From Bog-473 sp963821755 (GTDB lineage: Bacteria > Actinomycetota > Acidimicrobiia > Acidimicrobiales > RAAP-2): a stretch of DNA of 64,000 bases. This document shows positions 34,133 through 43,350 of this stretch, one piece after another (within the stretch, counting starts at the first letter, position 1; each line of letters begins with the position of its first letter). Made by a program: the position numbers and the translations under genes. Below the pieces are notes generated by a model. The model was not told the DNA's origin, did not search any database, and worked only from the letters and a program-made list of their open reading frames with translations. The DNA lies in the NCBI GenBank assembly GCA_963821755.1, contig CAWGEX010000005.1, forward strand, positions 558,001 through 622,000, read 5' to 3'.

Positions 34133-34966
34133 ATGGCCGGGCCAGAGGTGACCGTGACCAGTAGCCCAGGCGACAGCGACTACGTCCGGGTGGACCACCG
34201 AGGCGACGTCGCCGTGGTCACGCTCGATCATCAGCCGGACCGCAACGCCCTGTCCTGGGCCATGACCCGGGCCCTTTCCGGGGCGGTGGCGGCAATCCAG
34301 GCCGAAGGCAGGGCCGGCGCGCTGGTCGTGGCGTCTGCCGGCCCGGTCTTCTGCGCCGGCGGCTCGGTTGACGATCTGCTCGAGCCCAAGGCGCCGCTGG
34401 AGGCGATGTACGCCGGCTTCGAGGCGATCGCCGAGAGTGCGCTCCCGACGGTGGCCGCCGTGAACGGCCCGGCTCTCGGGGCCGGCATGAATGTGGCCCT
34501 GGCCTGTGACCTCATCGTCTGCACACCTTCGGCCCGATTCGAGACCCGGTTCCTCGACGTGGGCCTCCATCCCGGGGGAGGGCACCTGTGGCACCTTCGC
34601 CAGCGGATGGGCCGGCAGGGCGCGGCAGCGATGGCCCTTTTCGGAGCAAGCGTCGGGGGCGAGGAAGCGGTCCGTCGGGGACTGGCATGGCAATGCGTCG
34701 AGCAAGACCGTGTGCTCGAGACGGCGGTGGCGCTGGCCGCTCGAGCCGCCGGGCTGGACCGCCCGCTAGTGGCTCGGACCCGGGCCACACTCGACGAAGG
34801 TGCCGGAGTGCACCGCATGCCCGACGCCCTCGCTCTCGAGCTCGCACCGCAGCAATGGTCCATGGGGCGTCCTGAGTTTGCCTCCAAGCTCGGCCTCCTG
34901 CGGGAGCGCCTCGGGCGCCGAGACGAGCCTGGCCGGGAATCGGCTCCTGGGGCATCGGAGGTGTGA
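34133..34966 (+). CDS. Enoyl-CoA hydratase/isomerase (crotonase) family protein
   Basis: A 277-residue crotonase: HQPDRNALSWAM, SAGPVFCAGGSVDD oxyanion strand, NGPALGAGMNVALACD (first Glu replaced by Asn) and RFLDVGLHPGGGHLWHL (second Glu absent). Neither classical glutamate is present, so standard hydration is unlikely. The start may be ATG 34133 or the ATG at 34127, which overlaps operator site 9; the transcript may be leaderless. Divergent from the FadD3-like ligase. Right-most gene of the apparent regulon. Confidence 0.86.
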   Translation: MAGPEVTVTSSPGDSDYVRVDHRGDVAVVTLDHQPDRNALSWAMTRALSGAVAAIQAEGRAGALVVASAGPVFCAGGSVDDLLEPKAPLEAMYAGFEAIAESALPTVAAVNGPALGAGMNVALACDLIVCTPSARFETRFLDVGLHPGGGHLWHLRQRMGRQGAAAMALFGASVGGEEAVRRGLAWQCVEQDRVLETAVALAARAAGLDRPLVARTRATLDEGAGVHRMPDALALELAPQQWSMGRPEFASKLGLLRERLGRRDEPGRESAPGASEV

Positions 34967-35022
34967 TCCCAGCCAAGCAGAGCACCTGAGGGACGGCGCA
35001 TCGTGTCTAACGTGTCCGTGAC

Positions 35023-35898
35023 ATGCCGGATGTCCCCCTACCCACCCACCACGTCCATCGGATGGACGATGGGAGAAGGGTGGGGTATGCGCTCTACGGC
35101 GACCCCGCCGGGTTCCCCGTTCTCAACTGCCACGGGGGTCTTCTGAGCCGAAACGACGTGGCGCCGGTCCACGCCGACGCCTGTCGCCTGGGCGCACGCA
35201 TCATCTCGATCGACCGGCCCGGCGTGGCTCTCTCGGATCGGAACCCCGGCCACGCCATGTGTGATTGGGTGAGCGATGACGTGACATCGGTGCTGGCCGA
35301 GTTGCACGTGGGGCGGTGTTCGGTCATGGGCTGGTCATTGGGCGGCCAATACGCCGTGGCGGTGGCCCGCGTCCTGTCCGACCGGGTGGCACGGGTGGCC
35401 GTAGTGGCCGGATGCCCCCCGCTCGACCATCCGTCGCGACTGGCCGAGCTCAACGGCATGGATCGGCGATTCACCGCACTCAGCACCACGCGCCCGCGTG
35501 CGGCCTGCGCGGCCTTCGGTGTCGTGCACGCAGCGGCCCGCTATGCCCCGGCGCTGACCACGCGATTGACCTGTGCCGACCTTCCGGCCCACGAAGCCGC
35601 CGCCGTCCGCGCCCAGGGTGCCTGGCTACCGCGCACGTTGGAGGAAGGGGTCCGCAACAGCCGCGGGGTCATCGATGAGTACCGGGCCATGGTGTCCCCC
35701 TGGGGTTTCGACCCCGCCGATGTGAGCGCTCCCGTCGCCGTGCACCAGGGGAGTGCCGACAAGCTGGTCCCCCAATCGTGGGGTCGTGATCTCGCCGCCA
35801 TGTTGGGCAATGCCACGTTCCATCTCCACGCCGGCGACGGGCACATGATCGGTCTGACCAGGCGGGCCGAGGTGCTGGCGTCACTCGTCGAGCAGTAG
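35023..35898 (+). CDS. Alpha/beta-fold hydrolase
   Basis: A 291-residue hydrolase: YALYGDPAGFPVLNCHGG (oxyanion region), SIDRPGVALSD, nucleophile elbow GWSLGGQ near residue 105, acid in HQGSADKLVP and histidine in GDGHMIG. Resembles proline-iminopeptidase/haloperoxidase-like hydrolases. No cluster operator motif lies upstream, so it may be outside the regulon. The 56-base gap before it has no clear terminator. Confidence 0.85.
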   Translation: MPDVPLPTHHVHRMDDGRRVGYALYGDPAGFPVLNCHGGLLSRNDVAPVHADACRLGARIISIDRPGVALSDRNPGHAMCDWVSDDVTSVLAELHVGRCSVMGWSLGGQYAVAVARVLSDRVARVAVVAGCPPLDHPSRLAELNGMDRRFTALSTTRPRAACAAFGVVHAAARYAPALTTRLTCADLPAHEAAAVRAQGAWLPRTLEEGVRNSRGVIDEYRAMVSPWGFDPADVSAPVAVHQGSADKLVPQSWGRDLAAMLGNATFHLHAGDGHMIGLTRRAEVLASLVEQ

Positions 35899-35945
35899 CG
35901 CCGCCACACGTCCGGTCACTGCGCAGGCCATCGGATCGGGCGCGG

Positions 35946-36452
35946 CTAGCTCACCGGGTTCAGGATCTTGTCAAGCTTGCCGAGCTCGCTTTCGTGGCCC
36001 GCCACGGCGCGTTCGGTCCACTGCTCATCGTGCATGGCATCGAATGTCAGCACCATTCGCACCCCATCTGGCCTCGGATCGAGAACCACGGTTGTCTCAA
36101 CCTCATAGGTTTCATGGCCCGGGATGAAATCCGCCAAGCTCTTGTACCCGAGGCGACGCAGCGGTTCGACGCCGGTGTAGACGATCGACACGTCGGTGGC
36201 GGTCGGCATCCCGGCTTGTTTCATGAATTCGACCTGATCGGGGGCGGTCGCGGTCATGGTGTAGAGCAACTCACCGCCGACCCGAAGGTCGAGGCGTTTG
36301 ACGGTGACGTTGAATCCGTCCGGACCCCACCACGACTCGATGCCGCGCTCGGTGGTCCACAGAGCCCACACGGCCTCGACCGTGGCCGCGTAGTTCCTCT
36401 CGATGGTGATCGTTCGACGTGGCCCGTCCTTCGATGTGGCGTTCTCGCTCAT
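35946..36452 (-). CDS. SRPBCC/AHSA1-domain protein
   Basis: A 168-residue protein with the AHSA1 pattern: TITIERNYAATVEAVWALWTT near the N-terminus, then SWWGPDGFNVTVKRLDLRVGG and a C-terminal helix. The helix-grip fold binds hydrophobic ligands. The start overlaps the stop of an ArsR regulator (4 bases), an arrangement common in actinobacteria in which the regulator controls its SRPBCC partner. Ligand unknown. Confidence 0.88.
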   Translation of the reverse strand: MSENATSKDGPRRTITIERNYAATVEAVWALWTTERGIESWWGPDGFNVTVKRLDLRVGGELLYTMTATAPDQVEFMKQAGMPTATDVSIVYTGVEPLRRLGYKSLADFIPGHETYEVETTVVLDPRPDGVRMVLTFDAMHDEQWTERAVAGHESELGKLDKILNPVS

Positions 36453-36790
36453 GCTTCCTCCATTGGTTGGTTCTTCTTCGGATCCCGTTGCACCCCTTCA
36501 AGGGCGGCAGCAAACCGCTCGAGTCGGGCTTCCCAGATGTCCCGGTAGCTCCCGACCCAACGATCGAGCTCGTTGAACGGCTCGGGGCGCAGGGAATACA
36601 TCCGCTTGGGCCCCACCGGGCGCACCTGGACGAAGCCGGCCTCGTTCAGGATGCGCAGGTGCCGGGACACGCCCGACTGGTGGACGCCGACGAGAGCCAC
36701 GATTTCGTTGACCGCCCGTTCGTCGTGCAGCACCTCCACGATGCGCCGCCGGGTGGGGTCCGCCAGGGTCTGGAAGACGTCGAGTTGCAT
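36449..36790 (-). CDS. ArsR-family transcriptional regulator
   Basis: A 113-residue winged-helix regulator: LADPTRRRIVEVLHDERAVNEIVALVGVHQSGVSRHLRILNEAG is contiguous in the protein (helix-turn-helix about residues 25-60), followed by PVGPKRMYSLRP wing. No CxC metal motif is visible, so it belongs to the non-metal group that accompanies AHSA1 proteins. ATG 36790 is chosen over GTG 36796, since the latter overlaps a perfect palindrome at 36793-36808 that is presumably its operator. Confidence 0.92.
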   Translation of the reverse strand: MQLDVFQTLADPTRRRIVEVLHDERAVNEIVALVGVHQSGVSRHLRILNEAGFVQVRPVGPKRMYSLRPEPFNELDRWVGSYRDIWEARLERFAAALEGVQRDPKKNQPMEEA

Positions 36791-36792
36791 AG

Positions 36793-36808
36793 TCACATAT
36801 ATATGTGA
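36793..36808. promoter_or_regulatory. Perfect 16-bp palindrome, putative ArsR operator
   Basis: TCACATATATATGTGA reads the same on both strands and lies 2 bases upstream of the ArsR start codon. ArsR-family dimers bind such sites and block the promoter. It differs from the cluster motif. Confidence 0.75.
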
Positions 36809-36977
36809 TCATGCATATGTCTGTCAAGGGACGGGATGACCGGGTCGGCGAACCGACCATCCCGCGAGGCGGTGGCGCCCGAGGCGTGCAGACACGAAGC
36901 CACCCCCGTCGAACACCGGTCGAGCACCACCGAACGCCCGAACGCCCGAACCCGGCGCGGCATGCCACGCTGAGTTG

Positions 36978-38507
36978 GTGCACGTGCGCTCCCCCTCGGT
37001 GGCCTGGCGCGGCATCTTCGTCGGGGCCGCCGCCGCACTCCTCCTGGCCGGTTGCGCCGCCGATGCCCGGACGCCACGCGCCGCAGCCCGGGCTCAGCGC
37101 ACTCCGACGACATCGTCCCCGACAACGACGACAACGTCGACCCTGCCGGTCTCTCCCATTGCCTGGACGCCGTGCAACGGCGATCTGCAGTGCGGAACGC
37201 TCACCGTTCCGCTCGATTACGCCACGCCCCAGGGGACCACAATCGGCATCGCCCTGGAGCGGCACCTGGCCGAAGATCCGGCCGAGCGGATCGGCTCGCT
37301 GGTCATCAACCCCGGCGGTCCCGGCGTGTCGGGGATCGACGACTTTCCCAATGAGCTCAGCGTCCTCACCAGCCAATTGCTCGATGACTTCGACATCGTC
37401 ACCTTCGATCCCCGGGGCGTGGAGCGCAGCGACCCCGTGACCTGCGGGGAAACGCCTGGTGCGCCACCGGCCGCCGTGTCCGATCCGGTGCCCCAGACGG
37501 TGGCAGCCCAGAAGGCGGCGATCGCCGCCATGCGTCAGTTCGGTGCCGACTGCCAGAAGGCGAGCGGCGCCATCCTTCCCTTTGTCGGCACCGTCGACGT
37601 CGCTCGCGATCTGGAACGGCTGCGGATCGCCCTCGGCGATGCCACCCTCACCTATATGGGACAGTCATACGGGACACTGCTCGGCGCGACGTACGCCGAG
37701 ATGTTTCCCACCCACGTCAGGGCCATGGTCCTCGACAGCGCCATTGACCCGGCCCTGCCGATCGGACAGTTCACCTTGGGCCAGGCCAAGGGATTTGAAG
37801 GTGCCCTGAGTTCGTTCTTCACCTGGTGCGCGGCCAGCACCTCGTGCCCGTGGCAGACGACCGATGACCCGACTGCGGCCATCCTCGCCCTGATCGACCG
37901 ATCCCGGACCGGCCCGGCGCCCGCGGGGAGTGGGCGGACGGCCGGGCCGGGCGAGATGTACAACGCACTCCTCGAAGGTCTCTATGCGGAGTCGGATTGG
38001 CCGACCCTGGGCACCGCCTTGGCCGATGACGCCGAGGGAAACGGCGCGCCGATTGTGACCATGTCGGACCGCTACCTCGCCGACGGTTCGACCAACGGGT
38101 CCGACGCCGGCGAGGCTATCGATTGCCTTGATCATCCAGTCTCGAGGGACGTGAGCGGCTATGCCACGCTGGCGGCGCAGTACGGGGTGGTGGCTCCGGT
38201 ATTCGGGCCGTTCCTGGCCTGGGGTCAAGCCGCCTGTGCCCTGTGGCCGGTGGCGGCCACACGGACGCCGGCTCCGGCGGCCGCCGTGGGCTCGCCACCC
38301 ATCCTGGTGATCGGCACGACGGGAGATCCGGCCACGCCGTACGCCTGGGCCGTCAGTTTGGCCCGCCAACTCAGCCAGGGCGATCTCCTGAGCAGAGACG
38401 GCAACGACCATGTTGCCTATTTCTACAGCGGCTGCGTCCGGTCCTACGTACAGACATATCTGGTCGGTGGGGGTGCACCCGCCCCCGGGACGATCTGCTC
38501 TTCGTAA
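36978..38507 (+). CDS. Secreted alpha/beta-hydrolase lipoprotein with TAP-like C-terminal domain
   Basis: A 509-residue exported hydrolase. The N-terminus has a lipobox (ALLLAGCAAD) followed by a Thr/Ser-rich linker. CGTLTVPLDYATPQG, INPGGPGVSG and FDPRGVERS are typical of tripeptidyl-aminopeptidase-like (SlpD/TAP) hydrolases. Nucleophile elbow GQSYGT, acid in TTGDPATPY and His in GNDHVAY complete the triad. Members release short peptides outside the membrane. Start GTG 36978 or 36984. Convergent with the rhamnosidase gene only 14 bases away. Confidence 0.88.
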   Translation: MHVRSPSVAWRGIFVGAAAALLLAGCAADARTPRAAARAQRTPTTSSPTTTTTSTLPVSPIAWTPCNGDLQCGTLTVPLDYATPQGTTIGIALERHLAEDPAERIGSLVINPGGPGVSGIDDFPNELSVLTSQLLDDFDIVTFDPRGVERSDPVTCGETPGAPPAAVSDPVPQTVAAQKAAIAAMRQFGADCQKASGAILPFVGTVDVARDLERLRIALGDATLTYMGQSYGTLLGATYAEMFPTHVRAMVLDSAIDPALPIGQFTLGQAKGFEGALSSFFTWCAASTSCPWQTTDDPTAAILALIDRSRTGPAPAGSGRTAGPGEMYNALLEGLYAESDWPTLGTALADDAEGNGAPIVTMSDRYLADGSTNGSDAGEAIDCLDHPVSRDVSGYATLAAQYGVVAPVFGPFLAWGQAACALWPVAATRTPAPAAAVGSPPILVIGTTGDPATPYAWAVSLARQLSQGDLLSRDGNDHVAYFYSGCVRSYVQTYLVGGGAPAPGTICSS

Positions 38508-38521
38508 GCCGAAGGTCCGGC

Positions 38522-41305
38522 TCAGGCGGTGGTGGCGGTGAAACGATATGAACCGCTGCTGACCCCGAGCACCGCCGCGCCGTCGTGAAACGACTCCAGC
38601 GTCACGCCGGATGCGCGGTCGAGCGGGCCGCCCCCCTCCCGCACCGACGCCGCTCCCGCGGCGGGGAGGGTGATCCGGGCGGAAGCATTAGCCGGGACGA
38701 CGGCGGCGAGCGAGAGCCCGGTTCGATCCTGGCTCCACGAGACCGTGATCGGTCCGGCGATCGTCGGGACCGTACCTCGGGCCCCGCGCAACCCCGTCCT
38801 CGGGGGAATGATGGCAGCCGTGACCGTCCCGTCGTTGGTGGGGGCTTGGAGGGTGACGCCCAGCAGTGTTTCTTGCATGGCGACCAGGGCGGAGGACCCC
38901 CACCCATGGGACATCGAGTCTCCGATGAGATCGCTCGGTGTCCAGGTCTCCCAGGTGAAGGTGCCTCCCGAGGCCACGATGTGGGCCCAGCCCGGTGTGC
39001 CGGTATCGGTCAGGGTGCGGACCATGTCCTGGACCAACCCGGCGTTGGCCAGACCGCGCAGGAGCTCGAGCCCATGGACCGGACCGACCGCGATGCCGAG
39101 TCCGGCCACGTAGGCGCCGACGGCAGCGACGCGGGTGGCCGGCACGACCCCGTAGGCCAGGGCCAAGGCGTTGGCCTCTTGGGAGGCATGGGCGCTCTGC
39201 GCGCCGCCGGGCAGCAAGCCGTCCGTGTAGATCCCGTTTGGGCGCGTCAGTTGGGAGTTGATGGCGGTGGTGAGTTGTGCCGCCCGCGCCATCTGCGTGG
39301 TTGCGCCCGTCGTGTCACCGGCCACCATGGCCAGCTGGGCGATGCGATTGAATGCATTGACGCCCAACACGTTGCTGGTGGTGTCCAGCACCACGCTCTG
39401 GTCGTAGCCGAACACCGGGTCGCCGTTGCTTCCCTCGGCGAACCCGTTCAAGAGTCCGGTGGCGGCGTCACGGGCGGCCCAGATGTAGTCGGCCACCTTC
39501 TGGGTCGACGGGTAGAGCGACAGCGCGGTGCCCCGGTCTCCGGTGGCGACGTAGTAACGCCAGACCCATTCGGGGTAGCGCTCGGTGAAGATGGGGATGT
39601 GGCGTGCCCCGTCGCCGTTGGGATAGACCGCGTTGACTTGGCCGTCCGGCCAGTAGCGGGCCTGCCCGCGGGCGACGTCGCGCAGGCCCTGCCAGCTCAT
39701 GTTCTGATCACCGTAGGCCCGCATGACCGCCTCGGAATCGTTGGCGGAATCCCAGACGAACTGCCCCTTCTCCCGGGTCGGGGTATCGACGAATTGCTCG
39801 TGGGTGCAATAGAGGCACGAGTGCGCGTTGAGTCTCCATACGGCATCGAGCATGGGCTGGCCGGTGGCGAAGGTGGCTGAGGCGACATGGGGCATGGCGG
39901 CATGGGTGGCCACGGCGATCACCTCGCCGGCGCCGAGCGACTCACCTGGATCGTCGATCTGCAAGTAACGAAAGCCGACATAGGTGAGGGGCTCAAACGT
40001 CTGCGCTCCCTCCCGGGTGACATAGGAGAACGAGAGATTGGTCCCCTGGGTGCCGTGGGTGGTGGAGACGTGGCCATCCGGATCGAGCTCGTAGCCGACA
40101 TGCATCGGCACGGTCCGCCCGCTGACGCCACGGGCGAATTGCACCTGCGGCCGGGCGGCGTAGACCGCTCCGAAATCCGCCACCACGGACCCGCTGCCCA
40201 GCGTGCGCACGCTTATCGGCGCCACCACGCGCTCCTCTATGTTCGTCCGCTGGGCGAACATGTTGGTGAAGGGTGCCGTTCCCGCCGGGCCCAGGACCGA
40301 TGGCGCGGCCCAGGCGGACGCGTCGAAATCAGCGGTGGCCCACCCCGGCGGGTGAGCCCGGCCGTCGACCCACTCAACGAAGTCGGCTCCATCGGAATTG
40401 CGCAGGGCGGAGGGCAGCCATTCCGCCGGAAGCTCTCTCCACGTGCCGTCCGTCCCGTACGCCACCTGCCGACCGTCGGTGTAGATCAGTGAGAGCTCGA
40501 CAATGACTCCGGGAGCCGAGAGCGGGCGACCCTGACCCGCGCCATACCACCGATGCAGCACACCGAGTCCGGTCGTCTTTCCCGTGTGGATCTGCCCAGT
40601 CAGATCGACCGATCGGACGTACTGCTCGTCGGGATACGAGAAGCTGGGACCGAAGTCCACCCGATTGCCGTCGACGAAGAGCTGATAGGTGTGGGCGGCC
40701 GAAACGAACGCAGTCGCCCTCCGCAAGGCTCCCGCTGGCGGGGTCACGACGGTCCGGACGTAGGTCACGACATCGGGCTGCTGGGAGGCCGCTTGGGGCT
40801 GGAGCCATTGAGCGGTCCAGTCCGCCAAGCGCAGGGTGGTCACGAAGCTGCCGCTCGGGGCGGGAGCGCTCCAGTGGCCGGCGTCGTCTTGTACTTGGAC
40901 CGTCCACGTGTAGGCCGCATTGGCGGTCAACGCAGGTCCCCCGTAGGGGACGAAGGCTTGACGGGCCGATGCAACCTGGCCACTGTCCCAGGCCAATGCG
41001 GTGTGGAGCGGATCGGACCGATGGACGGTGATGCGGTAGCCCCGCTGACGGGCACCGCGGTCGGGCGACCGGAGGAGCCAGGCAAAGCTGCAAGCGTCGG
41101 GATCAACGCCAATGGGGTCTGCCGTCCCATTCACCGTGAGATCCTGCGCCACCAAGCCCGGCGCCGAGGACGATGCTCTGGCCCCACCCTGTGGGGTGGC
41201 AGCCGCCGCCGCGTTCTCGAATCCGGGGAGCACGCCGGCCACCGCGACGGCGGCCGACGTGCGGACACCCCTGGCCAAGAAGGTACGGCGGTCGAATGGG
41301 TTCAC
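38522..41305 (-). CDS. Secreted alpha-L-rhamnosidase (GH78)
   Basis: A 927-residue protein with a Tat signal (DRRTFLARG, then a hydrophobic stretch ending AAAA). N-terminal fibronectin-like and carbohydrate domains precede a catalytic (alpha/alpha)6 barrel; DTPTREKGQFVWDSAND carries the acidic residues typical of GH78, and WETWTPSD the C-terminal barrel motif. It would release L-rhamnose from plant polysaccharides, flavonoids or saponins outside the cell. The start overlaps the stop of the NHL-repeat gene (ATGA), so both are translated together. Confidence 0.88.
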   Translation of the reverse strand: MNPFDRRTFLARGVRTSAAVAVAGVLPGFENAAAAATPQGGARASSSAPGLVAQDLTVNGTADPIGVDPDACSFAWLLRSPDRGARQRGYRITVHRSDPLHTALAWDSGQVASARQAFVPYGGPALTANAAYTWTVQVQDDAGHWSAPAPSGSFVTTLRLADWTAQWLQPQAASQQPDVVTYVRTVVTPPAGALRRATAFVSAAHTYQLFVDGNRVDFGPSFSYPDEQYVRSVDLTGQIHTGKTTGLGVLHRWYGAGQGRPLSAPGVIVELSLIYTDGRQVAYGTDGTWRELPAEWLPSALRNSDGADFVEWVDGRAHPPGWATADFDASAWAAPSVLGPAGTAPFTNMFAQRTNIEERVVAPISVRTLGSGSVVADFGAVYAARPQVQFARGVSGRTVPMHVGYELDPDGHVSTTHGTQGTNLSFSYVTREGAQTFEPLTYVGFRYLQIDDPGESLGAGEVIAVATHAAMPHVASATFATGQPMLDAVWRLNAHSCLYCTHEQFVDTPTREKGQFVWDSANDSEAVMRAYGDQNMSWQGLRDVARGQARYWPDGQVNAVYPNGDGARHIPIFTERYPEWVWRYYVATGDRGTALSLYPSTQKVADYIWAARDAATGLLNGFAEGSNGDPVFGYDQSVVLDTTSNVLGVNAFNRIAQLAMVAGDTTGATTQMARAAQLTTAINSQLTRPNGIYTDGLLPGGAQSAHASQEANALALAYGVVPATRVAAVGAYVAGLGIAVGPVHGLELLRGLANAGLVQDMVRTLTDTGTPGWAHIVASGGTFTWETWTPSDLIGDSMSHGWGSSALVAMQETLLGVTLQAPTNDGTVTAAIIPPRTGLRGARGTVPTIAGPITVSWSQDRTGLSLAAVVPANASARITLPAAGAASVREGGGPLDRASGVTLESFHDGAAVLGVSSGSYRFTATTA

Positions 41306-42549
41306 CCGATCTCCCGCACCAGTTGAGTACCGCGGTCACTGTAAAGGACGGTGCCCGACGTCGACACGGTGATGCCCGTCGGGTCTCCGATGCGCGTGAG
41401 TATCCAACGGGTCCCATTTCCCAGCCCCGTCGAGTTGGAGACCGGCAGCGCCCCAGCCAGGGTGTAGAGGTCTCCTCCCTGCATCGAGCGGCCGAGCACC
41501 GTAGAGGTGGAGCTCGGCACCGCCCTGATGCAGTGCTGACTGCCATCGGTGATGAAGAGCGTTCCCGCCGCGCTCACGGCGATACCTTCGGGATCGTTCA
41601 ATTCGGCGGTCTGACCGAGTGCCGGCATTCCGTCTGCGAGGTAGGGGCCGTTGCCTCCTTCACCCACGATGGCGGCGATGCCGCCCGCGGCGATCGAGGT
41701 GCCGTAGTCGCTTCCGCTACCGACCGGCAGCTCGAGGATCGATTGATCACCGCTGTCGGCGATGAAGAGGTCACCGGCCTGATCGGTCGCCACGGCCACC
41801 GGATTCCACAGCTGAGCCAGCGCGGCCGAGCCACTTCTCTGGCCCGACCCGCAGACGCCGTTCCCGGCGATGGAATAGAGGTGCTGGGACAACATGGGCT
41901 GACCGAAAGAGGTGCCGTCTGCCGCCGGCATGACGCGCACCCGGCAGTTCGCCGTGTCGGCGATGTAGAGATCGCCCTTCGCGTCGACGGCGATCCCCGT
42001 CGGATAGTTGAGTTGGCTGCTCAGGGCGGCCAAGCCGTTGCCGTTGTAGCCGGCTGACCCTGTTCCGGCCACGATGGCATCGACATGGCTGCCGGGCCGG
42101 ACCATCAGGATCCTCTGGTCCGTGGCTTCGGCAACGTAGACATCCCCCGCATGGTCAACCGCGACGCCGGTGGGGAAGCCCAAACTGGCTTTCCCGCCGC
42201 ACCCGCCGCCCACCAGGCTGTACGAGTGATGCGCTGCCACCTGGAGCCCGTAGAGGGTGCCAGTGTGGCTCGGCACCAGCACCACCCGGCAGTGATTGGT
42301 GTCGGCGACGAAGAGATCCCCGGCGGCATCGACGGCGATCCCGCTCGGGGAACTGAGGCTTCCTGAGCCACCCGACCCAGCCACGGTGCGAACTGTCGGC
42401 AGCGAAGAGGCGGCCGTGGGAATGGCCAGCGCGCCACTCACGACAAATGTCCCGGCCAAGACCATCAGCGAGCGCCGCACGGCATCATCATGCCGGACGT
42501 CGCGTCCTTCCGCTTGGGAGCTTTCCAATCTCGCCCGAGGCGTCATAGT
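41302..42549 (-). CDS. NHL-repeat beta-propeller protein
   Basis: A 415-residue protein with at least six NHL repeats of the type PSGIAVDAAGDLFVADT, PTGVAVDHAGDVYVAEA, PTGIAVDAKGDLYIADT and PVAVATDQAGDLFIADS. The N-terminus RRSLMVLAGTFVVSGALA looks like a signal segment, so it is probably secreted. ATG 42549 is preferred; an upstream in-frame ATG would overlap the divergent hydrolase. Translationally coupled to the GH78 rhamnosidase, perhaps as a carbohydrate-binding or scaffold partner (inference). Confidence 0.82.
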   Translation of the reverse strand, partial: TMTPRARLESSQAEGRDVRHDDAVRRSLMVLAGTFVVSGALAIPTAASSLPTVRTVAGSGGSGSLSSPSGIAVDAAGDLFVADTNHCRVVLVPSHTGTLYGLQVAAHHSYSLVGGGCGGKASLGFPTGVAVDHAGDVYVAEATDQRILMVRPGSHVDAIVAGTGSAGYNGNGLAALSSQLNYPTGIAVDAKGDLYIADTANCRVRVMPAADGTSFGQPMLSQHLYSIAGNGVCGSGQRSGSAALAQLWNPVAVATDQAGDLFIADSGDQSILELPVGSGSDYGTSIAAGGIAAIVGEGGNGPYLADGMPALGQTAELNDPEGIAVSAAGTLFITDGSQHCIRAVPSSTSTVLGRSMQGGDLYTLAGALPVSNSTGLGNGTRWILTRIGDPTGITVSTSGTVLYSDRGTQLVREIG

Positions 42550-42586
42550 GTCTGCCCGATCGACCACCAATTCGAAGGAGAGATCG

Positions 42587-43348
42587 TTGACGCTCCGTGA
42601 CGAGGCAATGTCAGCCGCGAATGTGATGCTGGTTGGCCACCAAGGCGACGCCATCAATGGCTACCAAGCAACGCCCACCGGGGCTGGACCATTCCCTGGC
42701 GTGGTGGTCATCCATCACATGCCCGGTTGGGATTCGGCGACCAAAGAGATCACCCGCAATTTTGCCGCGCACGGGTACAACGCCATCTGTCCCAATCTCT
42801 ACTATCGAGAAGGTCCCGAGGACGATCCGGACGACGCCGCTGCCAGTGCCCGGGCCAACGGCGGCGTTCCCGATGACCGCTTGGTGGGCGATGTCAGTGG
42901 TGCCATTGCCGCATTGCGGGCCCTGCCGACATCAAACAAAAAGGTCGGCGTGATCGGGTACTGCTCGGGGGGCCGCCAGTCATTCCTGGTCGCCATCAGC
43001 CTCCCGGTCGATGCTGCCGTCGATTGCTACGGGGCCTTCGTCAGTGGATCTGCTCCCGAAGGCTTCCCACTGAAGGTCACGCCGTTGATCGACCGGACCG
43101 AATCGCTAGGCTCCCCGTTGCTGGGACTCTTTGGCCTGGAGGACCAATTCCCGAGCCCCGAGCAGGTGGATGAACTGGAGCAGGCTTTGATAGCCCACAG
43201 CAAGACCTACGAGTTCCATCGGTATGAAAATGCCGGACATGCCTTCTTCTCGCCCAACCGTACGAGTTTCCGCCCGGAAGCGGCCCTGGACGGGTGGCAA
43301 CGGATCTTCTCGTGGTTCGAGACCTACCTCACACCATCGGAGGCGTGA
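42587..43348 (+). CDS. Dienelactone hydrolase family protein
   Basis: A 253-residue alpha/beta hydrolase with the Cys nucleophile of the family in GYCSGGRQ, histidine in NAGHAFF and an Asp/Glu-containing FGLEDQFPS. PGVVVIHHMPGWD near residue 40 is the oxyanion region. Start TTG 42587 follows GAAGGAGAG at good spacing; ATG 42608 is an alternative. Divergent from the NHL gene, and its stop overlaps the region before the DUF6295-like gene. Acts on lactones or esters in the cytosol; actual substrate unknown. Confidence 0.85.
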   Translation: MTLRDEAMSAANVMLVGHQGDAINGYQATPTGAGPFPGVVVIHHMPGWDSATKEITRNFAAHGYNAICPNLYYREGPEDDPDDAAASARANGGVPDDRLVGDVSGAIAALRALPTSNKKVGVIGYCSGGRQSFLVAISLPVDAAVDCYGAFVSGSAPEGFPLKVTPLIDRTESLGSPLLGLFGLEDQFPSPEQVDELEQALIAHSKTYEFHRYENAGHAFFSPNRTSFRPEAALDGWQRIFSWFETYLTPSEA

Positions 43349-43350
43349 TC

